A stretch of DNA of 64,000 nucleotides from Adineta steineri (Eukaryota; Rotifera; Eurotatoria; Adinetida; Adinetidae). The notes beneath the pieces are model-generated. The model was not told where the DNA came from. It did not search any database and saw only the letters and a list, made by a program, of their open reading frames with translations. The stretch is from NCBI GenBank assembly GCA_905250115.1, contig CAJNOI010000131.1:32089-96088 (forward strand), in the 5' to 3' direction. Of this stretch, positions 1-12,441 are shown one piece after another. The position numbers and the translations under genes are program-made. Numbering within the stretch: position 1 is the stretch's first letter; each line of letters begins with the position of its first letter.

Positions 1-1177
1 CATTTTTCTCTTATATATATATACATTCTAGAATATTGACATAAGAAAGAAAGAAATAGAAACAAAAGTTATGAATTATTCTTCTTATTATATATATTTC
101 TACTCTTTTTTTATACCTTAAAACTACATTGACAAACTAAAAACTAGGGATGTATATACACACTATATTATGTTTGTCTTATACATTTTAAAGAAACACT
201 CTTTCATATAATAATAAATTGCATACTACTACTACTACTACTTGCACGATAGCAATGAAAGGGAATATGTTTGGTGGTATCTGTTGACCTTGACATTAGA
301 CTTTTTCCTTTTCCTATGTTGATAATAAATTCAACATACTGATTGATATATTCAAGGCTCGACGGAAATCGGAAATATGCGTGACAGGTATTTGGCAAAA
401 AGAAAGAAAATAACATGACAACAACGTCGGTCATATATGCTTGTTTAACTCTAATGTCAATTAAATAGAAATCGGTAACAACAAAAAGAGAAAATTAAAA
501 TATTAAAATAATTTCTATTGAATGACATACAAAGAACAATGAATAATTAAAGAAATGAATTTATATCATAGATACTAATCATAATTATTTAATTAGTAAA
601 GTTAATAATTACAGCAAAATTTTATATGACTGATGTATAGCTTACTCTAGTGCGGATGATATATTGATGACTGGGAGAGGAAAACAGACATTATATATGG
701 GATAGAAATATACAATTATAATATTGGTTTATATATATTGAGTTATTTCTCTGTCCATTGGTATATATTAATTATTCTCAATCGATCCTCTGAACATGTA
801 TATTTATATAACAAGACATGAGCGCCATCTCTCACAATAATTTTCTTATTTTGAATATCAAAATATTCGTTTTTTACATTTAAATAAATAAAAATTTTTT
901 CACATAAACCATATTCTCTAAAAATCATATTTATTTTATAAAAAACTTAAAAAAGTATCTTAAATGTCCACCATTGGTAGATTATGGAAAGTCTCCAAAG
1001 TAGTTTTTTGTTGTTTATTAATACTATATTCCTTTTTTTTTATCAATAGTGTCAATGGAGAAACTAAAGTTCTTGTTAAAAAAAATAAGAAACATGATTC
1101 GATTAACATTATGTGAAATAATATACCTATATTTTTTCTTTTATTATAGATTAGTTTTTAGGAACACATAAAACATC
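1..1177. other. AT-rich upstream region, no gene recognised
   Basis: No convincing coding frame was found. A 61-codon frame on the minus strand near 743-928 has no recognisable family. The right end carries the likely RPL15 5' untranslated leader: a pyrimidine-rich tract ending in TTTTTAG at 1161, followed by a 16-base leader before the ATG. This may be a cis or a spliced-leader trans-splice acceptor. Confidence 0.5.
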
Positions 1178-1912
1178 ATGGGTGCCTACAAATATTTGCA
1201 AGAAATCTATCGTAAAAAGCAAAGTGATGTTATGCGTTTTATTTTCCGTATTCGTACATGGCATTATCGACAATTAGCTGCCATTCATCGTGCTCCAAAA
1301 TCAACTCGACCTGAAAAAGCTCGTCGTGTTGGTTATAAAGCTAAAGCTGGCTATGTAAATAAACTTTATTTTTTCATTATTAAATAGTAAATTATATATA
1401 TATATCATTTAGGTCATCTATCGTGTCCGTGTTCGTCGTGGTTCACGAAAGAAACCAGTACCAAAAGGTCAAGTCTACGGTAAACCAAAACATCAAGGTA
1501 TCAATCAATTAAAATTCCAACGTTCATTACAATCGGTTGCTGAAGAACGTGTCGGTCGTCGTTGTCCAACATTACGTGTTCTTAATTCATATTGGATTGC
1601 ACAAGATGCAACATTTAAATTTTATGAAGTTATTCTTATTGATCCATGCCACAAAGGTAAAGAATAATAAATCAATTTTTCTATGTCTTTTATACATTAT
1701 TTTTTCATTATTAAATAGGTATTCGTCGTGATGCACGTATTAACTGGATATGCAGATCTAACAAGAAACACCGTGAATTACGTGGTTTAACATCAGCTGG
1801 ACGAAAATCTCGTGGACTTGGTCATGGTCATCGTTATTCACTTGCAACTGGTGGTTCACGTCGTACATGCTGGAAACGTCGTCAACAACTCAGTCTTCGA
1901 CGATATCGTTAA
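1178..1912 (+). CDS. RPL15: 60S ribosomal protein L15 (eL15), 3 exons
   Basis: Structural protein of the large cytosolic ribosomal subunit. The exons are about 1178-1354, 1413-1656 and 1719-1912 and give 204 residues, the usual eL15 length. The start is fixed by the family N-terminus [17 protein letters not shown]. Further conserved blocks are [22 protein letters not shown], the RVLNSYW core, [18 protein letters not shown] and the basic C-terminus ending RRYR. Both introns are short (58 and 62 bp), AT-rich and GT-AG; the first is phase 0 and the second phase 1. A splice-acceptor-like TTTTTAG lies 16 bases before the ATG, as expected for a leader intron or spliced-leader addition. Nothing looks broken. 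Confidence 0.97.
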
Positions 1913-3843
1913 AAGACAACAACAAAATAAACGACAACAATATTATCATAAAAATTCGCTTGATTTCTTGCTATGTATTGTTGTTGTTGTTTTGTATCTG
2001 TTTATTGAAAAAAATGAAAGAAGAAGTTAAATGAGAAAAACAACTAAAATTTAATAGTATGAAAAAAAACGACGAATAAATGATGATTGAATATAATTTT
2101 ACTATCATATTTATAGGCGATGCAATCTACATTTGTAAGGGGTTTGAAAATTTAATGTGATTTGAAGAAAAAAACATTAACAAACTTATCTTTTTGTGTA
2201 AGAATAATAATACATTTAGATATTACTTAGAGATGTGATAAGTTTAATATTTCTCGTACTTCTTACTCTTGCATAAATAGAAATTATGTGCATTTTGATT
2301 ATGATACAATCTTTGAAAAAAACACATTTTAAGTTTTGAACGTAAGAAATAATTAACTGCAAGTATTGTTTTCTGAAATATGATAACATCAAATATTTCG
2401 TAGACGTATGAAAGAATTAGATCTACATGAATTGTATCTATAAAAAATATATGGTATTATAAATACTTTATTCTCTTTCAGTTATGTTCTTAAATTAATC
2501 TATATTAACAGTTGAACGAATATAATTTATAAATACACATACATTCTATGAATATTTTATATATAATATGGCTAAAGATCTATGTATAGTTTTTAGATTG
2601 CATCTTGATTATTCTACTGTTCATAGTTGTTGTTAAAGATCATGAAAAGATTTCGAGATGACTCTATAAAGGGAAATCCGATAGCGTTAAATCTGAAGAT
2701 AAGCGAATTCAAAATATTAATCCATCTGTTGCCAAACACACTATGGACTTTGAAGAAGTGTGTACGTTGCATCTGTCTAGAAAAAAGTTATTATTCAGCG
2801 TTCGCTCTTTAAAAGACGAGACTTGCTAGAAGGCAATTTGTACTTGATCTAAACGACGTGTTTAGTATCAGCTGAATGCGTTATTACTTTGACCTCGCCT
2901 ATCTTCAGGCTTGACTCCATCGAATTTCCCCTTGTCGAGCCATGTCAAAAAAAATGTCAACAAAACAACAGTTGGAACTCCATATGACCTAAAGAATAGA
3001 TTAACCTAAGAAATCGAATGAATTCAAAAAAATAGTTTTCATGATGGCATAAAAAGAAAAAAAATCAATTATATTGCTTGATTAATACATAAGATACATG
3101 AATTACTTAAATAATCATCACTTGTGGAATGTCCTACACATATGGTATGATGTTAACATGGATTGAAATATTAGATCTTTATCTGTTTAATATAAAGATT
3201 ATTAATATAATCGGAACTTAATTTAATAATCGACTAAATTGCTATTTATAAGAGATTATAATCATCGAGGAAGTAGAATGAGTTATATTGGAAATCTCTA
3301 GGATATCAAGCATAAGAAATTTATCTGATTGTCGTCATCATGAAAAACATTAGTACTCATATTCCTAGCTATCGAAGCAGTCATCATTAAATTCCTAAGT
3401 GAAAATAAATGCCACAAGTACTAACACATTTCTGACTCTTCAAACTATTATCCGATAATATAAACCTCGTTTTTGCCTTTAAAAAAAGTACCCTTAGGCT
3501 CATTTGTTATCAATTATTCTATTCTCTATTAATATATATTTGATCATTAAGTAAAAAACTTGCACATGTGAAAAATAATCTTTATACTACATAAAAAACA
3601 AATAATTTTGCACACAAAATTTCTTGTCTCTCAATCACCGGCAACATTTTCTGTATATTAATTTTTCTATCAAACAAAAACAATAATTTCACTATCTATA
3701 CAAATTCGAATCAAGACAGAAGAAAAAAAAAATTTTTTAGAGAATAAGTAGAAAAAAGAAAAATAAAAACATTGGAATGACTTACAAAGATAAAAGAAAA
3801 AAAAACATATCACAAAAAACAAAAAGAAAAAAAGATTCGATTT
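1913..3843. other. Intergenic region with a possible decayed coding patch
   Basis: AT-rich sequence between RPL15 and the convergent CDF gene. A less AT-rich patch at about 2625-2960 reads on the plus strand as a plausible protein segment (KSDSVKSEDKRIQNI, then MDFEEVCTLHLSRKK) with a stop upstream at about 2652 and another near 2827. I do not recognise the protein. The remainder is homopolymer-rich and shows no gene. Confidence 0.4.
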
Positions 3844-6090
3844 TTAGACATATTCTCCTACTGAATTAAGAACAATATGATTTGTTTTAATTGAAGTAAC
3901 ACGTATATCAATCTGTGATTGAATAACATTATCATTATCTTCAGAACTCGATTGATGACCACGATGTCGTTTTCGAGTACCATATGCACATTTATGTATA
4001 TTTTCACCTGGTCTGATATATTCAAATTGTAATGTAAAATGACGTATACAATGTGTTTCAAATATTCTTTGTAATTGACGCCCAAATAATTCTGTACATG
4101 TACTTAATGATAAGTCATCATTACAAACAACATGTAACGTTGCAAATACATCTCGAGCTGTAGCTCTAAATAAGCAAATTTCGATAAAAAAGAAAGAAAA
4201 AAGAAAATTTTTTAATTACCTCCAAACATGTACACTATGTACTGCACGTATTTGTGGTATTGTTTTCATAATTGTTTGAATTAATTGACGAGTATTTATA
4301 CCCGATGGAACAGCTTCAACGAGAATATGACCAAGAGACCAAACAACAGGAATAGCTTTAACTGCGATAATTATTACCATCAGTAATGTTAATGCAGGAT
4401 CAATATATTTTAACCAGACATTGACTGGTTGACCAGAACGATCTTTACTTGGGATAAATTTATTTAATAAACCAGAAAAAAGTACAATAGATGATTCTAG
4501 AAGGACAGCCTAATTAAAACAAAAACAAAAAAAGAGGAAATTATAATTATTAGTTTTCATAATTCTTTTTTTTTTTCTCGTTTAGGTCAATTTGACCTAA
4601 TCTACAAATTGAACGTCAGTATATAATTTGCATTTTATGACGCTCAATTAGTAGAAATATCATATATCACTTTAAAAACCCAGATTTTCTCGGAAAGAAC
4701 AACTTCATCATTCGGTATGTTCGATACACTTGAAATAGAAATACTTGAAAATGTACTCGTATCACATGAGAAAAGAATGCCAAGTAAAATCATGATAAAT
4801 AACTGATACAAAAAGATATTCAGTTGAAACTCATAGACATAAAAGCACTTTAATTAAACGTTCTCATTATTTTAAGATAAGTTTATTTCGATTGATAAAT
4901 AATTCTACTAATGTGTATGTTATACACAATGGAAACTAAATTGTCTTCCGATAGTTAATATTATTCAAGAAATAAAAACAAGTGCACATTCTCGACTGCA
5001 TATTTTAAATCCCAAGAGAATTATACTTAATAGAAATCACATGAGAATCAAAGAAAATAGACAATTCAACTTAGATTATATATTTAATACAAAATCAAAC
5101 AATAGATACTTACCAATGAATGTAAACATAATGCATGAAGTGTTGCATAAACTCTTGATTCTTGAAAATCATCATCTAATTCAGTTTTATCATCATTTAA
5201 CATTAATGTTGAATAGGCTGTTGATTCACCACTCCTAGTTCTCATTCGATTTAATCCACTAGATATTCTTGTTGGTACATTTAATCGTTGTTCTTTCGTA
5301 TCAATAGTTTCTGTTTGAGTTATATCAGCAGTAATAAATGCATTTGTATATGTATCATTCAATGATGGTAAAACTAAATCATGTGATTTTCGAGGTTTTT
5401 GATTAATATTTACTGTTGTTTCATTAATAATAATTTCAGGTTTAACTATAATAGTATTTTGTTCATTTACAATTTGTTCATTATCTGTATGATTCATATC
5501 AAGATTTCGTAATGTTGTATAAACACTTTGTACAAAATCATTTTTTTTCTGTTCAACGATTTCATCTCCAATATTATGATCATGAGAATAACCACGAAAT
5601 AAAAATAAACCTAATAAACCAATACAAGCACCAGCTGAACCTAAATAAATCATAGCTGATGGATCTTCAATATGATTTGGATTAATTAATTTATTAATAG
5701 CATCGACAATAATTGAAAGTGATAAAGATAAAAGAAGAACTTCTTGTAGAAGACCAGCGAGTAATTCTAATCGAGCCCAACTAAAAATAGCAAAAAAATG
5801 AAAATTTAATTTGTTTTTATTGAAATAATAAAATAAACTTACCCAAAAGTATTTTTAGCATGTAAACGTTTTGCTTTTGCATAACGTAATGCAACTAACG
5901 AACCAACTAATGCAATACCTTCGGCAAATGAAAAGAGTCCATCAGCAATGAGTAATTGGGATCGACTACGAATTCCGTATACTATTTCAGCTACTGCTAT
6001 ACCAACTGTTAAAATAAGCATAATAATCATTCGACCCGTTTTCGATCTTAACATTCGTATACACCAGCGTAAACGATGCCATGCCATCAT
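3844..6090 (-). CDS. CDF/SLC30-like (ZnT-like) membrane protein with altered metal site
   Basis: Multi-exon gene of the cation diffusion facilitator fold. Exon 1 (about 5842-6090) encodes two N-terminal helices (MIIMLILTVGIAVAEIVYG and LLIADGLFSFAEGIALVGS). Exon 2 (about 5113-5779) gives helices 3 and 4 plus a polar, Asn/Thr-rich cytosolic loop with a single HDH. After a long intron (about 4511-5112), the third exon starts at helix 5/6 (AVLLESSIVLFSGLL) and the last exons encode a C-terminal CDF-type domain (HSVHVWR, then a strand-rich fold ending SVGEYV). In ZnT proteins, His and Asp in helices 2 and 5 bind zinc. Here helix 2 reads ADGLFSFAE and helix 5 CLHSLAVLLES, so three of the four usual ligands appear replaced. 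The fold is fairly sure; zinc transport is not. Confidence 0.75.
4584..4654. repeat. Intronic palindrome (IR3) next to a 17-bp hairpin
   Basis: Inside the longest intron of the CDF-like gene. The 15-mer AGGTCAATTTGACCT at 4584-4598 is two perfect AGGTCA half sites in inverted orientation with a 3-bp spacer. Immediately after it, 4602-4618 and 4638-4654 are inverted arms of 17 bp with two mismatches and a 19-bp loop. The half-site layout matches IR3 nuclear-receptor elements, but function is only an inference. Confidence 0.6.
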
Positions 6091-9070
6091 TTACTTGTTT
6101 TTTGATTTTATCACTGCTAGTATTTTTGTTTTCTTCCTATTATCACTTGCCTTCGATATAATAATAAGTAATCATTATCTCAGCTGGAGATGTAGGAACA
6201 AAAAGAATAACCGAGAAGAACAGATTTAATGGCATCACTCTAGAATTCATAAGCAATATTTAGTAGTTATGAAACGATCAGAAATAACATTTAGATTTGT
6301 AATAAGGGATTGATGGTATCAGGTGCTATTTACAGCTGTCGCCTTGTTTTCTACTAATAGACGGATGGAAAACATCGAACGTTTATTAATCTATATATCG
6401 ACTGACATATGATAAGAAAATAGAAAGTTCTGTATTAACACATCATCTTGTTCTGACGCAAAAATCATTAATGTGGAAAATAGAAGACATAAAATAGATC
6501 TAAAGAAGTTTATCTGAAACTCATATAAACACTTGTTTAATCGTTTACAGTCGTCTAAACTAACGTATTTGTAGAAAAAACAACAGAATTTTTCCAAAAT
6601 AAACAAGTTTTTTCTCTATAATTTCTAAGAAATTTTAATCACGAACTATATATAGTTTCTAGTAGGATTCTTTGTTTAATCTTTCATGAAAGACATCTGT
6701 AATCATTAAAGCATGAATAATTATTCTTTCTAGAAAGATTCCATACAATTTTCTTCGAAATTATTCTTAAAAAAAGAAAATAACATCTTTTATAGAAAAG
6801 AATTCTTCAAAAACAAACCATAACTATATACTACTTCTTTCAACACATTTAAAAATCTAATCTAATTAATATATGTATGATCAAATAAATAAATATTTCT
6901 ATTTAGAAGAAAAAAAAACAATTCAAAATTTTTATCTATAACTAATATCTATATATGCTTACGCGAATAAAGTCTTCTCTTGTATTGTTTTATTAATGAA
7001 TACCTTTCTTTTATTTATATCGACAATGATCGACGTGATATGGTACTAGAAAGATGAAAGAGACACTTTTTTTCCTATCCTAACATTTGTCTGTCTACCA
7101 TATCATGTTTACATTTTGGAAAGTTTTTTTTCTTCCTTTGCGACAACTTTTTTCTCACAATTGCTATCGTCATAACCCGACCAGGTTGTTCTTATTCTGT
7201 CTGATGTAACACCATCGCTCCCATACTATCAACGCGTGTATTACTAATCATTTTTATTCTGTTTGATGTCGTCGACTCACTATAGTTCTGAAAAACATCA
7301 TGCATAGTAGACTTACATATTGACACATAGAAACAAAATGATCTCTGCATGTTCTTTTCTCGATTGGTAAATGCGGAAATAAAGTGACTTATCCATCCGG
7401 CTATTTGTATAATAAATAATTAAACTATATTAAAGTGATTGAGTTATTTAAAAACCCTACACATTTTCCTCTTATATGTATAATAGGTTATTTCTAATAC
7501 ATTCTCTATCACGCAAACAAGAAAGAAGAGAAGAAAAAAAACAAGTGTTTTTGTCTGAAAATCGAGTCATTGTGCGTGCAATAAGTCTTTAGTCATGAAT
7601 ATTACCAACGAAATTCCTTTGTCTATCATTTATCTTAATGTACGTGTCTTTGAAAAACAACACAAGTATTCTCTCTACATCAGTCAGACAAACAAGAAAT
7701 AGAGCGAGTGAGAAAAAAAAAGGCAAGAAGCCTTTAAGGAATAGATCAAAAAGAAAAAAAAAAGAACCAAGGGGAAATATCGGATCTTTAGTTAACAAGT
7801 CAAAGAAGGAGAAGAAATGAACCAAAAGATTTCTATAATTGAAAATAACAAGACACAGATATTTAATAGACATTAATTGTGTAAACAAGAAAAATCTCTT
7901 GTATAGTTGAAAAGAAAAGAGAGAAAAGAATTTTTAATTTCTGAAAAGAGAATAATACATGGTTTCAGGTGTCGATTATTTTCTCTATTTTCACCATCTA
8001 TTATGAATGTGTAAAATAAATATAAAATGTCTTGACAAAAAAAAAAGGCGGAAGGAAAAAAAATATACTCTTAACTATATTGTTCTTATAAATTAGTTTT
8101 CTTTCTTCAAGGTCTTTTTTCTTTCTATATATTCACTTACTATTGAAACTTTTTTCTTATCTACAATATAAAATAATAGATACTTAAATAGATATAAATT
8201 CATGGTTTATGAAACTATTATTTTATATAGAGTTCAAACGTTAGAAAATGAAATATTAATTAGATAAAAACTTTTAATCCGATTGCATCACTATAACAAA
8301 AAAGAATGAAATTATCATGTTAGATCTCTCTCTCTCTCTGTATCTAGTTTGAAAAATTGATGCAGAGTTATAATTAACTATGAAAAAAAGATTTTTTATG
8401 AACTCACTAATTAATAATTATGTAGAGTTTTTTTTTGCGTTGTAAAAATTAAATAATTGATAGTACTGATGAAATATGACATACACGCAACTGAAGACAG
8501 ATATTATAGTCTATTATTTTTCTGAATAATTTTCTTAACTATTCTATCTTGTAAATATCAACATATTTTTATCGCGATATTATTTTCCTAATCCGAACTA
8601 AATGTACAATGACCTTTTATTTTGCATTATATATAGAATGTCAGCAAAATAAGGTTTATACTCGGTACATATCTTGAATATTTCTATTGATTATTATATA
8701 TGTTATAATTAATATCTATTATAATTTAACGTACATAAAAATCTTGTTGACAGATATAATTTTTCAGCTGATAGAAGCTCGTATATATATATATATATTT
8801 GAAGTTAAAATAATACAATTTTTTACTAATGTTATAAGCAGAGCATATAAAATAAATATAAGAAATAATAGTTATACTCTTCAATAAATACTAAAACCCA
8901 TATGTATGTGAAAGATTACAAAAAAAAACATAGAAGAAACAATTTTGATAAATAACAACAAGATGTTAACTTGACATTGATGTATCCGAAAAAGAAAATA
9001 TGAAATTCTACTTAATAATACTGTTTATATCATCATCAAACTATAATAAATCATTTATAGCAATAAAATA
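6091..9070. other. Intergenic, low-complexity AT-rich DNA
   Basis: About 3 kb between the start of the CDF-like gene and the end of the SLC22-like gene. I see A/T homopolymers, purine-rich tracts at about 7690-7820 and a CT dinucleotide run at about 8324-8339. The open frames over the purine tract (Lys/Arg-rich on +, Phe/Leu-rich on -) are compositional. No gene was recognised. Confidence 0.5.
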
Positions 9071-12000
9071 TCAACAATGTTCAGAAAAATAATTTTCATC
9101 TTGACTCATTGTTCGTCGATATCTTGGTGATTGCGATAATGCTTCATCAGGATCAATATCTTTTATTTTGTCGGGTGTTATTGGTATCCCTGTTGGATCT
9201 TCTGTTACAATGCCTGCTTGAATTTGTGCTGTTATTTCAAGTTGTGATGGTGCGTCAGGTATAGATTGACTGCTAATTGATGTTCTAGCTGGTAAAATAA
9301 TAACATCTTCATCGGTATGTATGATGGAATTCTTTTTTGCAGCTAATTGTTGCTCATTAAGATGTCGTTGTACTGTTAAACGTACACCTTCATCATTAAC
9401 ATCATCATATTCAACATCTTCAGCAATAGATTGTTGTTGTCGATATATATCAGTATTAATACCACTATATGGATGATATAATGATGAATAACGAGGATCC
9501 ATTCGACGAGATAAATTTCGATTTGTCATTGAATGTACTGTATCATCTTGTCCAAATTCTTGTAATTCATAAACACTATGTAATGTTGATTGATTATCAT
9601 ATGGACGAATTGAAGGTACACCGGATAATACTGAAGCAGCGTCATTAAAATTATTTCCTCTTTCTGGATGTGTTCCATCTTTACGAATATTTCGTTTAAC
9701 AAGTACAGAACGTTGACGACGAAAACTTTTACTTATTGATGTTGGCATAACTTCGACTTGTATCATTGTTCTTGGTAAGGGAAATTTTTTTGTTTCAGGT
9801 AATAAAAGTGCCATTGAACCAAGAACTAATGAAAGAATTCCATAGATAAGACGAGCTCGCCAATCGTTTATTTCGCCCTTAAATTAAATTTTTTTTAAGA
9901 AATAAAATAATCTCATATATTATTTACTTACTATATCTGGAGAAGCAAGTGCAATACCAATTAAACGAAATGTATAACAAATACCAAGTGTTGTACATCT
10001 TTAAATGATAATAAGAAATAAAATTTCTATAACCACATAGAATAATTTACCTTAAACCTGTTGGAAATATTTCACATGTATAAATAATTAAAACAATAAA
10101 TGCAGCACGAGTAGCAAATTTTCCTGTAAAATAAACTACAAGCATTGCTGAACGCGCTTGTTCATTATCTATAGAATAAAACATAGATAAGTAAATATGA
10201 ATAAAATAAAATTTAATTACCAAAGTTAACAGCTACTGAACCAAGTAAACAAACTTCTGCAATAAGGAAAAAGCAAAATGTTGGCCATCGACGACCCCAT
10301 CTAAAGAATAGAATTTATTCAATTTTACATTCATCAATCTATTTACATATGAACCAAAGGAACTGCAACAACAAATGAAAGAACTTGTATTAGATGTGTA
10401 TAAAAATAATTTGAAAAAAAATTATCAGTTAAATGTTGTGTTAAATGTGGAACATCAAGACTATATTCAGTTAAAGAACTAACAAGCCTTAAAACAATCA
10501 AAAAGAGAAAAAAGAAGTTTTGCATGTTTTTTTGTTTTCAGATAGAAATACAAACCAAAGACCACACATAACAAGTAAATAAATAATTAATATATATGAA
10601 TGAAGATAATCTGTTGGATAAAATGTTGATAATGTTGGATAATAATGATGACCAGTTAGTATTTGTAATATACGTTGTGTTAAATTATTTTTATTTGTTA
10701 TAGCTTGTAATTCTACCATATCAAAATCTGGATATTTTGAACTTAAAGATTTAATATCCTCTAAATAAAATTTGTTCTTAATTATATTTATTTAATTAAC
10801 AAAATATATACAAACCAAGTCGAAGTAATGGTTGAAAATCACATTGAATACCTTTCGAATGTTTACCACGAAGAAAATCACGTGCCTCACGAAATACCTC
10901 TTCAAAATTAACGCCATTAAATTGAGCAATTTTTTTTAAAGATAATACAGCTGTAAAATAATCTTTTTGTGTTGTATACCAAAACATCGATTCTTCTGTT
11001 ATCCTAAATGAACGAGAACTGATACTTTTCTATAGGTTAATTATATTCTATGCTCTTTATTCTTATTCATTTCTACAGATCGATAAACAATGATATTTGT
11101 TATGGTTTAAAATCGTCTATCTTCTGTATCAACATACCAATGAAGAGCAGCAGTAATAATCAATGGTATAGTAACAACTGCTTGTAAAATTTTCCAATTT
11201 TTTATTAATAATCCAAGCCATGGTATAATCATATCTAATAAAAATACAATACCCAATAATGATAAACCATAGATAGCTCGAGTTTCAATTGGAAACTAAA
11301 TAGATCTAATTAAAATCTTGTATATACAAAAGAAAATCAATTGTTTACCATTTCCATAACATATGGAATAGTAATAACTTGTACAGCGCCAATAGCCACT
11401 CCAATAAAAAATATAAAGAAGACATAAGAAATATAATCATCACTTAGTAATTGAAATATTGATAGAATACATGCTGTCCACATTGAACCTTTAATTATAC
11501 GTATTAATTTAACAAATAAAGAAATGAGGAAAGTTACCAGATAAAATCATTTTTCTTCCACTGTAATCAGCAAGATAACCAAATACAAGACCGCCAAGAA
11601 TTAAACCAATTATGTATACTATATAGGGTAGTTTCACGCGTGCCTTATTACATAAAACTTCGTACTAGAATAAGACAAAAATGGATCATTATTTTAAGTG
11701 AATGCTACTATTTTATCTATTGAACAAAATAAAAAAAAAGATAGTAATTCTTACTTCTATGAGTACAGTTTGTCCATATTCGTTGCTATAATTATATATT
11801 GAATCTAGTTTTCGAGTTTGTCCATGAATTCTTATTTTTGTCATGTTTTGATTCGTGACTCGTAACATTGTATTATTCAATTGTAAAGATGATTGATTAT
11901 TTGATATATTCAGATAATGTGGTGTGCAATCAATATGCTTCGGTGATAATACTACATATTCTATATTAATAGATAATAATTTTATTTTTAAAAATTCTTA

Positions 12001-12441
12001 CAAGCAAATGCTGGCATTTCTGTCAACCATGCTGCAACAATACCATAACCCAATGCCACAAATAAATAAGCACGTAATTGATATTTTCCAAACAAACCTT
12101 TGTATGTACTTTTAAGTGCTTTATCAGAATCCCAACTTTTCTTGAATGTTTTCACATTTCGTAATGTTTTAGTCATATCTAATTCCGCAGAACTAATTGT
12201 TGAAATCGGTGGCTCTAAATAGTTCAATAAAATGCTGATGTCTGCAGAGTATCGCTAGTCAATTGAATCAAAAAACAATATATAGACCGAGAGAGATTTC
12301 TCTACACATAAAGAATAATAATAGATAGCGAGAAACAGAAACCATTATATGTGGAATAAATTAATATTTATAAGAAACAAAAAAAATTCCAAATAACATA
12401 CGTTCGTTAGCCATATTGTCTTGATTCTCAATTGTCATCAT
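9071..12441 (-). CDS. SLC22-type organic cation/anion transporter (MFS)
   Basis: Major facilitator transporter of the SLC22 organic ion family, multi-exon. The first exon gives MMTIENQDNMANE and joins by a phase 1 intron to HISILLNYLEPP. Helix 1 (LRAYLFVALGYGIVAAWLTE) is followed by the large extracellular loop typical of SLC22 (with NISNNQS and NMT glycosylation sequons). Then come the MFS signature GYLADYSGRK after helix 2, FPIETRAIYGLSLLG, MFWYTTQKDY, GRRWPTF and the late-helix signature EIFPTGLRC. After the last helix (LVLGSMALLLPETK) the tail is unusually long, about 230 residues, polar and Arg/Ser-rich, ending YFSEHC. Introns are short GT-AG. Substrate cannot be told from sequence. The first helix is close to the N-terminus, as in the family. 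Confidence 0.88.

Noticed and set aside
743-928. 61-codon minus-strand frame (MIFREYGLCEKIFIYLN and on)
   Set aside because: Reads somewhat like protein and follows an acceptor-like site, but it has no recognisable family and no supporting exons.
6391-6606. 71-codon minus-strand frame upstream of the CDF-like gene
   Set aside because: AT-rich composition and no motif; not a supported first exon.
7589-7888. Lys/Arg-rich (+) and Phe/Leu-rich (-) frames
   Set aside because: Caused by a purine-rich tract; no conserved motif.
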